From the NCBI GenBank assembly GCA_964584775.1, contig CAZPBC010000018.1, positions 1-38,498 of the forward strand: a stretch of DNA of 38,498 nt. The letters are read 5' to 3'. Both the position numbers and the translations under genes were made by a program. Source of the stretch: CAZPBC01 sp964584775. Lineage in GTDB: Bacteria; Chlamydiota; Chlamydiia; Chlamydiales; SLFE01. The notes beneath the pieces are model-generated. The model did not search any database and was not told the origin of the DNA. It saw only the letters and a program-made list of their open reading frames with translations. Position 1 is the first letter of the stretch, and each line of letters begins with the position of its first letter. Of the stretch, positions 32,042-38,498 are shown piece after piece.

Positions 32042-32911
32042 ATGCAAGTTCCTACGACATCTTTTCAGGTACTCACTTTAGCTGAGCTCGCGAAGACCAC
32101 CACCCATATCGAAAATATCGCAGGTGGGGGGCATGCCATGGTCTTCAAAGTCGAGCGGGCAGGTCAAGTCTTTGCATTGCGTCTCGATGGCCGTCCTACT
32201 CCTGATGACCAGATGGAGCCTGTGGAGGCCGTCTACCGTGGATTAAAAGTCCTTCATGAGCGCTCCCCTCACGTGATTCGCATTGATGCAGTCTTTTGGG
32301 TTTCACGACGTAACGTTCCTTTTAGGGAAGATCCACATCGTAATGCATCTGCTTTTGGGTATTTTAATGATCGTCTCCCAGAGAAGTGGATGCACAATCC
32401 CTATGAAGGGGACCCCAACGTCTCTACAGAATACCATGAAGCCTCACTCATGCCTGTGGCAAAGGGGACGTTGAGTGAAAGAGTGATTGCAGGAATGTAT
32501 GGTGATGTTGAGAAAAAGGTGGCTTGGCTTTTTTACAGAATGCAGAGCTCGATTTCCAACATGATGGCACGGCAGGCGGGGCTTTTTCCGAATGATTTCA
32601 AGATCAACAACCGTGTCTACTTCCCCACTGAAAGTGAAACCTTCCAAGGAAGGTCCTTGTCGAAGTGTCGTTACTGGTGCTACTGTTTAGGGACCCTGGA
32701 GATCTACATTCCGATAGGACCTTATCATTGGAGGGCAGTGGACTTTGATCAGTGGCGCTATGATAGCCCTGAAAAACCTTCACAAGATTTGCTTCTGCGG
32801 CATATGAAGTCAAACGCCAGTTTATCCTCTTTTGACATGGATGAAGCTAAAAAGATTCTTAGCAAACCCAAAGATGTGTCGGACGAACACATCCTGACCG
32901 TTCAGCTTTGA
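32042..32911 (+). CDS. Divergent protein-kinase-like protein
   Basis: A 289-residue protein with kinase-like landmarks in the right order. A Gly-rich loop GGGHAMVFKV spans residues 28-37. A strand FALRLD follows, where the usual Lys is Arg (R47). A hinge-like ASLMPVAKGTL lies at 134-144. A catalytic-loop match NDFKINN carries D185, K187 and N190 at exactly the spacing of HRDxKxxN. Last, DFD at 234-236 stands in for DFG. The gap between the two last motifs (44 residues) is longer than in standard kinases, and the HRD His and Arg are missing. It could be an active atypical kinase or a pseudokinase; a host-directed effector is plausible in this lineage. The predicted promoter leaves almost no leader. 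It is convergent with the next gene (12-bp gap). Confidence 0.72.
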   Translation: MQVPTTSFQVLTLAELAKTTTHIENIAGGGHAMVFKVERAGQVFALRLDGRPTPDDQMEPVEAVYRGLKVLHERSPHVIRIDAVFWVSRRNVPFREDPHRNASAFGYFNDRLPEKWMHNPYEGDPNVSTEYHEASLMPVAKGTLSERVIAGMYGDVEKKVAWLFYRMQSSISNMMARQAGLFPNDFKINNRVYFPTESETFQGRSLSKCRYWCYCLGTLEIYIPIGPYHWRAVDFDQWRYDSPEKPSQDLLLRHMKSNASLSSFDMDEAKKILSKPKDVSDEHILTVQL

Positions 32912-32923
32912 TAACTCTTCAAT

Positions 32924-33556
32924 CTATTCTGGCTGGATGGGCACAGCTTGGACTGTCGCATAGTCAAAAGGAATGAGATCACCATTTTCTGAGTAGAGCA
33001 CGTTGATATTGATCAATAAAAAGCCCTCAACATGAGGAGCGCGGCTGATGATGATACGATCGTTTTTTTTCCAATACTGATTCGCTATCGAGAATTGCCA
33101 ATGAGATCCGTCACTTAAGACGATCGTGTGTTTTTTAAAAAATATAATCCCTTCATTGATGACTTCAGTGATTTGTAGCAGGTTTTTCTTGGTCATTAGA
33201 GTTGGATAGACTTTGAAGAGATAGTCCTTCCCACAACTGATTCCTAAACCAGGATCGTCATCCCAGATCACATCTATATAGGCACGGCTGCCTGGTACCA
33301 GTTCCTCCTCAAATTCAGTGAGAAGGTGCTCTTTTGACTTTTCCAGTTGGAAGATCAACTCCTGGTCGGTGGTGAGAAAAATATGTGCAAGGAAGTGGTC
33401 ACCGGAGGGTTCATAAACAATTTTTTCCACATGTGGATCGTATTGAGGATAGGAGTCTGGATGGTATTGGGGATACTCAGGCTCAGAGGGGACATCTGCT
33501 GGGGCATTGTTAAAGCTGAAAATAAGCAGCGCGAGAAAGATCAGGGTGTGTTTCAT
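32924..33556 (-). CDS. Secreted hypothetical protein
   Basis: A 210-residue protein with a clear signal peptide (KHTLIFLALLIFSFNNAPA; cut expected near residue 20). A short Tyr/Pro/Asp-rich repeat (YPQYHPDSYPQYDP) follows, then a mostly beta-stranded domain of unknown type. The ribosome site AGGAGGT is close to ideal. No membrane anchor is seen after the signal, so it should be periplasmic or outer-membrane associated. Family not recognised. Confidence 0.85.
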   Translation of the reverse strand: MKHTLIFLALLIFSFNNAPADVPSEPEYPQYHPDSYPQYDPHVEKIVYEPSGDHFLAHIFLTTDQELIFQLEKSKEHLLTEFEEELVPGSRAYIDVIWDDDPGLGISCGKDYLFKVYPTLMTKKNLLQITEVINEGIIFFKKHTIVLSDGSHWQFSIANQYWKKNDRIIISRAPHVEGFLLININVLYSENGDLIPFDYATVQAVPIQPE

Positions 33557-33623
33557 AAAAGACCTCCTATAGGTATTAAAAAACTTATCAGGAGGGGTTG
33601 ATTATAACCAAGTATTATTAAAC

Positions 33624-34112
33624 TCAGTTCAAGCCGATATAGATGTCTAGAACGACATTAGAGTGGTCAGCAGCGCGGCTGTCGTAGACTTCAAAGTCCG
33701 TGATATAAGAGCGGGTGCCTCCGAGCTCATCACTGCTCATTTCCCAAATTTTCATCCAGGGCTCACGGACCACATCGGGCATGGTTCCTGGACCATTTGT
33801 AAATTTGGTGTAGGTCTGAGCAGGGATGATGAGGGTGGTGAGGCCCTCGGGAACTTCGTTCAAAGAGGTCACCTCTTCCCCGATGAAGTAGGTGTAGTCG
33901 CCAGTGTGGTCACTTTCGTAATCGGTATAGGCGCAGAGTGTCGTTCCGGGGTGCTTGCGGTGGGGAATTTTTTCTGCAAGGCCTTGATGGAAATAGGTTT
34001 GGACAGTGGGTCCAATTTTTCCTGTTGAAGGATCCATTTCGAGGCTGTTGTTGGTGCGGACTTGGATGCCGATGAGTTGGAGGTTCTCTTTGCGGGTGGT
34101 GCTCTTTTCCAT
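33624..34112 (-). CDS. GyrI-like / AraC effector-binding domain protein
   Basis: A 162-residue stand-alone domain of the GyrI-like (AraC E-binding, Cass2-type) family. IGIQVRTNN at the start, VQTYFHQGLAEKIPHR in the middle, YTYFIGEEV, and a late ...YITDFEVYD ... VLDIYIGL fit the two-fold repeated fold that binds small amphipathic molecules or drugs. There is no DNA-binding domain. ATG 34112 shares a base with the stop of the upstream 55-residue gene (TAATG), so the two are coupled. The ligand is unknown. Confidence 0.85.
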   Translation of the reverse strand: MEKSTTRKENLQLIGIQVRTNNSLEMDPSTGKIGPTVQTYFHQGLAEKIPHRKHPGTTLCAYTDYESDHTGDYTYFIGEEVTSLNEVPEGLTTLIIPAQTYTKFTNGPGTMPDVVREPWMKIWEMSSDELGGTRSYITDFEVYDSRAADHSNVVLDIYIGLN

Positions 34113-34279
34113 TAACGATTTCTTTCTTGAAAGGCTGCAAATACAGCAGTTGTGGCGGCACGGATACGTGCGCGTGATTCAGGAGAAAGGACGGCTCGTC
34201 CTTCTGGGGTTCTCCGCTCTGCTGAAGGTCTGTAAAAAGGTAATTTTAAAGTGCTACCTACAGGATTGTACTCTGGCAT
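34112..34279 (-). CDS. Small 55-residue protein coupled to the GyrI-like gene
   Basis: A 55-residue basic protein with no family I recognise (begins MPEYNPVG and ends in a helical RIRAATTAVFAAFQERNR). The frame is open upstream to 34324, but the strong ribosome site GAGGAGG a few bases before ATG 34279 decides the start. The one-base overlap with the next gene and the ideal ribosome site argue that it is real. Confidence 0.7.
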   Translation of the reverse strand: MPEYNPVGSTLKLPFYRPSAERRTPEGRAVLSPESRARIRAATTAVFAAFQERNR

Positions 34280-34615
34280 CAAAACCTCCTCAATTCTTGT
34301 AAAAAGCATACCTGATCTCTTCATAAAAATCGAGAGTTGCTACAATGAGGATGCTGCTGATAGGGAAACCCTTAGGTGTGCGATTGTCCTATTCAACGTA
34401 TCCAGTGTTTAGGGGGCTAAAAGTTTCTTGACGATCGTGTCGTTTTGAAGGAGTCGGCCCCACGTGAAAAAAACCTGTTGAAAGACCCCCTTAAGGCCCC
34501 TATTAGCAGCCCTTTAGTTCTTAAGGACTTAATTCCCTCTATATATTCTCTTAATCTACTATATAACATAACTATTTTATCCTTATTGAAACGTTATTTT
34601 TAATGAGGATAAATC
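34280..34615. other. Divergent intergenic region (336 bp)
   Basis: It lies between the minus-strand 55-residue gene and the plus-strand 34616 gene. The part near 34520-34590 is very AT-rich and contains several TATA-like hexamers, so it probably holds the promoter of the plus-strand genes. A TTGACG at 34429 lacks a matching -10 box. GAGGA near 34606 is the ribosome site of the next gene. I see no gene or strong terminator. Confidence 0.5.
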
Positions 34616-37036
34616 ATGACTTTGAGTGTGCGTAATTATTTTTTTGATCCGTTGAGCTGGCAGGCGGGTTATGCGGATTGTAATCCCAATTCTACACCTC
34701 AAATCCTTCTTGGGGGAGTTATTAGCCGTCTTGAAACGGCCCCTTTGGCGGTGTTTTTGTTCGCACAGATCGTGAAAGAGTGTGCAAAGACCGCCTTTCA
34801 TTGCTCCCACCTCGCCTTTCAACTCGCTTATTTGAGTCTCTCTTATGGGACTTTAGGGTTGATTGAAGGACCTGAAGGTGATGATATCACTCATACGATT
34901 GAGAAGGGTTTGGATTCGACATGGAAAGCGGCTGGATTTACTATCACGACTCCCATGCTACTTCCTCTCTCACTCATTGCTCCTGATTTGTGTCCTGAAG
35001 TGACAGAAGTTTTCGGTCTCTATACCCCCAAAAAGCCCCTCTTCGAAGATCGCTTCTTCCGAAGGCCTATACCCTGTTCAGTCCCGAGGCCAGCACCTCC
35101 TGTGGTGGTGCACGAACGGCCACCTATCGCCGAGCCGACTCCTTATGATGTGCAAGAACGACCAACTATCGCCGAGCCGACTCCTTATGATGTACCCGAA
35201 AGACCACCTATCGCCGAGCCGACTCCTTATGATGTGCAAGAACGACCAACTATCGCCGAGCCGACTCCTTATGATGTACCCGAAAGACCACCTACTGTAG
35301 AGACGTTTAGTGACCACCTTTCTACTGTCATTTCGTGTCCACCAGCGGAAATTCCTCCCCCTCTCAGGGAGGTGATGGATCCTCATGAAGCTGCTCCTAT
35401 TCTTCTAAACCGATTCTTCCACGGTATGAGAGAACTCCGAGAGAGTTTCGGCGTAGAAGTGCTAGCTCCATTTGAGTCTTCAACGCCTCCTGTAGAGATC
35501 TCATCAAAACTCGATCAGTTTAAAGAGTTGGTCGAGGTCGAAGTTCTACAAGCGCTTGTCGATAGTGTCAAAGTGGACACTTCATCTACACGTGCTGTGA
35601 TCGATGTTTTAGTCGACTCCAAGGCTATTGAAGGACAGCTCCTCGACGTCATGAAATTACTCCAAAAGTTTTCTGATGCAGAGTTGGATGATATCCTCAG
35701 TCAACATTCTTTAGGAACTTTAGTCCGGAGTGTTAGCGCAGATTGGGTTTTGGTTTTGAGTCACCTCTCTCACTCCACCCGGATTCAAGCTTTGACAAAC
35801 CTCGGTCGTTATGAGTTAGACTACAACGAGGTCATGACGTTCTGTCGCTCCTGTTTTGATCGATTTCTAGTGAATCGACTTTCGCAAGCTGCACAGCGCC
35901 TTCTTACTTTTCATGATGACGATTTGGCTCTTGTGACGGGTCAGACAACAGATGAAGCTTATAGGCAGATCAATAACCGCTACCGCGTCTATGATGACCA
36001 TGTTCGTAGTGCTATGAGTACAGTGAGAGTCTCTACTCCAGTTTACGAGGTTGCCTCAAAAAAAGTTCAGGTGAATCAGCAGGGATTTGTTCAAAAGGCA
36101 AAGGAGGCAGGTGAAGTCGCTTTTTCTCCCGTGATGACCCACTCTGAGTTCATTCAGCTGGTAGATCGAATCCAGGCCCGCCTGACGGATCGCCATCAAG
36201 AGTATACAGCCGATTCACAATTGCCGAGTCCTGAAGATTTGCTGAGCTCTTTAAAAAGAAACGCAAATCTGAAACTTTGGATCGATTGGACTGGTAAAGA
36301 GGGGGAGGTTCCTCCTAAAGAGACGCTTCAGCTCCATGCGATCCTAAAATACTTTTCAGAGTGCCGCGACTGGATTGAAGAGAAGGAGTTGGTCACGCCT
36401 CTTGAACAAGGGGTCTTCGGTCTCTCCTATCTCATTCAAAAATGTGTGACGGGGCAAAAGGGCGGAGTTGAGGATTTTTACGCGACGATGCCTGTGGAGT
36501 ACCAAACTGAGCAGGTGGAGATGGATATTCTTGAAAAAATGAAATTGTTCGTGGATTCCATCCTTCAAAGAACACTTCATCTTCAATCAGGGTCCCGAAA
36601 GTTTGTTGAGGGAGTTGTCGGAGTGGAAAATTTAGAAGAGTTTGCACACTCAGAACTTTTCATGAGAAACCGTCTTGCTCCTCACATTGGCTTGAAGCAG
36701 CCGGTCACCTTTGATTACTGGAGTAGCTATGTCGAGGGGAGACTTTTAGAGATGTCTGTGGCTCAAGCGGTCGAAGCATTTTATAACCACCTCACCCCTG
36801 AGACGCTCCTATCTCAGGTGAAAAGACAACTGGATACCTTGCTTGAGAACGAACGCGGAAATGCCTTTATCACGACAAGTATTGAGCGCCTCCTCGGCAC
36901 GAGAAGTCTTCATGAGATTTTTGATTATGATACCGTGGATTTGGACGAAGGTGGTTGGAAAACGGTCTTCTCTACCAAGGAAGAGGTCGTTCTAGAGCTT
37001 CTTGTCAAACTCGGTTATCTAAAATATTCAGATTAG
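34616..37036 (+). CDS. Large hypothetical protein with N-terminal membrane module and Pro-rich repeats
   Basis: An 806-residue protein. The N-terminal 150 residues share a module with the next protein: YFFDPLSWQA near residue 8, SRLETAPLAVF near 39, and PLSLIAPDLCP near 120. They include two or three hydrophobic stretches. Residues 167-222 are four 14-residue repeats (ERPxIAEPTPYDVx). The remaining 580 residues are soluble and mainly helical, with a PLEQGVFGLSYLI stretch near 600 resembling one in the 20412-22166 protein. No enzyme motif was recognised. GAGGA precedes ATG 34616. Nine bases separate it from the next gene, so the pair is probably one operon. Membrane module, Pro-rich linker and long helical region together suggest an inclusion-membrane or secreted effector, which is inference. 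Confidence 0.85.
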   Translation: MTLSVRNYFFDPLSWQAGYADCNPNSTPQILLGGVISRLETAPLAVFLFAQIVKECAKTAFHCSHLAFQLAYLSLSYGTLGLIEGPEGDDITHTIEKGLDSTWKAAGFTITTPMLLPLSLIAPDLCPEVTEVFGLYTPKKPLFEDRFFRRPIPCSVPRPAPPVVVHERPPIAEPTPYDVQERPTIAEPTPYDVPERPPIAEPTPYDVQERPTIAEPTPYDVPERPPTVETFSDHLSTVISCPPAEIPPPLREVMDPHEAAPILLNRFFHGMRELRESFGVEVLAPFESSTPPVEISSKLDQFKELVEVEVLQALVDSVKVDTSSTRAVIDVLVDSKAIEGQLLDVMKLLQKFSDAELDDILSQHSLGTLVRSVSADWVLVLSHLSHSTRIQALTNLGRYELDYNEVMTFCRSCFDRFLVNRLSQAAQRLLTFHDDDLALVTGQTTDEAYRQINNRYRVYDDHVRSAMSTVRVSTPVYEVASKKVQVNQQGFVQKAKEAGEVAFSPVMTHSEFIQLVDRIQARLTDRHQEYTADSQLPSPEDLLSSLKRNANLKLWIDWTGKEGEVPPKETLQLHAILKYFSECRDWIEEKELVTPLEQGVFGLSYLIQKCVTGQKGGVEDFYATMPVEYQTEQVEMDILEKMKLFVDSILQRTLHLQSGSRKFVEGVVGVENLEEFAHSELFMRNRLAPHIGLKQPVTFDYWSSYVEGRLLEMSVAQAVEAFYNHLTPETLLSQVKRQLDTLLENERGNAFITTSIERLLGTRSLHEIFDYDTVDLDEGGWKTVFSTKEEVVLELLVKLGYLKYSD
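35114..35281 (+). repeat. Four tandem 42-bp coding repeats (84-bp higher-order unit)
   Basis: The units start at 35114, 35156, 35198 and 35240, each encoding ERPxIAEPTPYDV plus Q or P. Units 2 and 4 are identical, and units 1 and 3 differ by only a few bases, so an 84-bp pair was duplicated recently. A partial fifth unit follows. The array is prone to copy-number change. Confidence 0.95.
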
Positions 37037-37045
37037 ATGTGATGG

Positions 37046-38341
37046 ATGATTACGGGAACGAAGGAGTATTTTTTAGATCCTCTCAATTGGCAAGCGAAGT
37101 ACGGCTTAGATAAAAGTTCGAAAGGCGTGGTAAAGGGTGCTGTATTGATGGGAGTCAGCCGTCTTGAAACAGCTCCTCTTGCAGTCTTTGTTGTGGCAAA
37201 AGTCGTTGCTGAGACGGTCCGCTCAGTATTTTTTCTGTTTTGTTTCTGTGTTGAGTCAGCACAACTAATGGTAAAAAAAGTGATTTTAGGAAAAGTGGTC
37301 GAGAATGTTGACTTTGATAGAGTGGGTGATCATGTCGATGAGATGACAGGAGCTGCTTATAAAGCGATCGTTTTTGTTGGAGTAGCTCCTGCTTTAATTC
37401 CTCTTTCACTCTTTGCTCCTTCTTATTGCCCCCGCCTCACACACTATTTAGACGCCTATCACCCAAAAGCCTTTGAAGAACCAGAAAAGAAAGAGATTTT
37501 TGGGGGGCGCCTCATAGACACTCCAGAGCAAGCAGCTCTTTTGGTTCAACCCTCTATGGCAGAGCCGGTCGCACCCCCATGTGCCATTGTTCAAAACGAT
37601 GTGGTGTACCCACAAGGGAGCGCTGTGAGTCACTTTACCGATGACAAAAGAGTGGAGGAGGCATTTCACACTCTCGAGTCGAAGCTCCGTTCAAAATGGT
37701 TTGCCACTCCAGAGGCTGTTCAAACCCTTTGGGAAAAAGCGGCGAATCATGAAGCATTTGCTTCTACTTGGAAGGGATCTTCACGGGTAGAGCGAAGAGC
37801 TTTTGTAGAACTCCTTGGACCAGACACGTCTGTAAGAGCACTCAATGCAAAAGATACATTGGTGAGTGCGGTCTACAAGAATCGATCCGGTGTCCCCCAT
37901 CCTTGGCCTAAGCAAGATGATACTCCCGTTTTCTACCATGCCACGGACTGGGATGGCCTCAAGGGAATTCTAAGAAGTGGAAAGTTGGAGGTGCGGCATG
38001 AAGGCAAACATCCTGGTGCCTTCGTTTCTACCTACCCGGAGTTAAGGTACGGACCTCTTGTTCTGGTCTTTCGACGAAATATTGAGCGGAGGGCTGAACT
38101 TGCGGCTTTGATTGGAAACTCAAAAGCTGTTTGGGCGGGATTCAATCGGGATATTCCCATAAATCCGTCGACGCTTCTTAAAGTTTTGGTCGTTGAACAG
38201 GAAGAGGGAGATCTCGAGTATTTTCGAAGAAAGTGTCGTAAGTGGTCAGGAAGAGATATTGATGTTGAAGCGTATGCAGGGCGGCCAGCTGGAGCTTACC
38301 ACACTCTTGTTCCAACAGAATGGTTTGCTAAACGCTCCTGA
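37046..38341 (+). CDS. Membrane-module protein with ADP-ribosyltransferase-like C-terminal domain
   Basis: A 431-residue protein. Its N-terminal 150 residues match the previous protein: YFLDPLNWQA, SRLETAPLAVF, and PLSLFAPSYCP after a hydrophobic stretch. After a variable linker, the C-terminal 140 residues read FYHATDWDGLKGILRSGKL (H298), then HPGAFVSTYPELRYGP, and later WSGRDIDVEAY. A YH(A/G)T start, a GAFVST strand about 25 residues on and a late acidic residue resemble DarT/ART-type and RNA-phosphotransferase-type NAD-binding folds. Catalytic residues are therefore only tentative. No strong ribosome site precedes ATG 37046; the gene follows its neighbour after 9 bp. It may be an effector that ADP-ribosylates a host or rival target, which is inference. 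Confidence 0.78.
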   Translation: MITGTKEYFLDPLNWQAKYGLDKSSKGVVKGAVLMGVSRLETAPLAVFVVAKVVAETVRSVFFLFCFCVESAQLMVKKVILGKVVENVDFDRVGDHVDEMTGAAYKAIVFVGVAPALIPLSLFAPSYCPRLTHYLDAYHPKAFEEPEKKEIFGGRLIDTPEQAALLVQPSMAEPVAPPCAIVQNDVVYPQGSAVSHFTDDKRVEEAFHTLESKLRSKWFATPEAVQTLWEKAANHEAFASTWKGSSRVERRAFVELLGPDTSVRALNAKDTLVSAVYKNRSGVPHPWPKQDDTPVFYHATDWDGLKGILRSGKLEVRHEGKHPGAFVSTYPELRYGPLVLVFRRNIERRAELAALIGNSKAVWAGFNRDIPINPSTLLKVLVVEQEEGDLEYFRRKCRKWSGRDIDVEAYAGRPAGAYHTLVPTEWFAKRS

Positions 38342-38363
38342 ATGTAATGGACCAATTCTTGCT

Positions 38364-38498
38364 TCAATTTGTAACGATGTACCTATAGACTTGTTCAGGA
38401 ACTGATACATTACGACAAAAAGGACGTGGCTTAGTCTCATCTTCGTCGTTCTGATTTTTAGGTGGCTCTATCAATTGGAAATGATCAGGAAAAATGGT
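38364..38498 (-). CDS. Possible C-terminal end of a minus-strand gene, cut by the window edge
   Basis: A minus-strand frame enters from beyond 38498 and stays open for 44 codons to a TGA at 38364-38366. Its composition is coding-like (HFQLIEPP, then an acidic KNQNDEDETK, then CRNVSVPEQVYRYIV). I cannot identify it from this fragment, and a chance open frame is possible. It would be convergent with the 37046-38341 gene, 22 nt away. Confidence 0.35.
   Translation of the reverse strand, partial: TIFPDHFQLIEPPKNQNDEDETKPRPFCRNVSVPEQVYRYIVTN

Overview
The window looks like a chromosomal segment of a chlamydia-related bacterium (phylum Chlamydiota), most likely an environmental or amoeba-associated lineage rather than Chlamydia itself. 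Three things point that way. Topoisomerase I carries a C-terminal SWIB domain fusion, a chlamydial hallmark. The ribosomal block runs rpsL-rpsG-fusA-rpsJ without tuf and lies next to a Tsp/Prc-type protease, the order known from Chlamydia. Finally, the housekeeping genes sit among large, unrecognised proteins with effector-like architectures. Assignment below phylum level is not possible from the sequence alone.

Layout. 1-4407: a possible remnant of a minus-strand gene, then two large plus-strand proteins of unknown function, the first with an internal duplication. 4567-12061: a tightly overlapping five-gene plus-strand cluster: NAD-dependent sugar epimerase, a glycosyltransferase fused to a radical SAM/SPASM enzyme, a WG-repeat protein fused to an O-methyltransferase-like domain, a phytanoyl-CoA-hydroxylase-type dioxygenase, and an ABC exporter cut by a 10-N assembly gap. 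It is more AT-rich than the ribosomal region (for example 19 G+C of 60 at 10741-10800 against 29 of 60 at 24721-24780). It is the best candidate here for an undescribed system: making, decorating and exporting a glycosylated or methylated small molecule or glycan. 12095-15271: an M42 aminopeptidase, a small membrane gene that appears frameshifted just after its start, and a possible pore-forming-toxin/immunity pair.

15341-23815: topA-SWIB, a gene-poor interval with several strong RNA-like hairpins, rodA, a small protein, a large membrane-associated protein, and an ankyrin/NUC1-nuclease protein. 23898-28880 (minus strand): rpsJ, fusA, rpsG, rpsL with a near-consensus promoter, then scpB and scpA (condensin partners). 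29048-31989: tsp, tRNA-Phe(GAA), and a pirin-family protein with a signal-peptide-like N-terminus.

32042-38498: a divergent protein-kinase-like protein with an apparently leaderless promoter, a secreted hypothetical protein, a GyrI-like ligand-binding protein behind a 55-residue protein, and two adjacent large proteins sharing an N-terminal membrane module. The second of those two ends in a domain resembling ADP-ribosyltransferase-type toxins. The right edge may hold the 3' end of another minus-strand gene. Several of the unknown proteins (nuclease, kinase-like, ADP-ribosyltransferase-like, hydrophobic-hairpin proteins) would make sense as host-directed effectors, but secretion is inferred and not seen.
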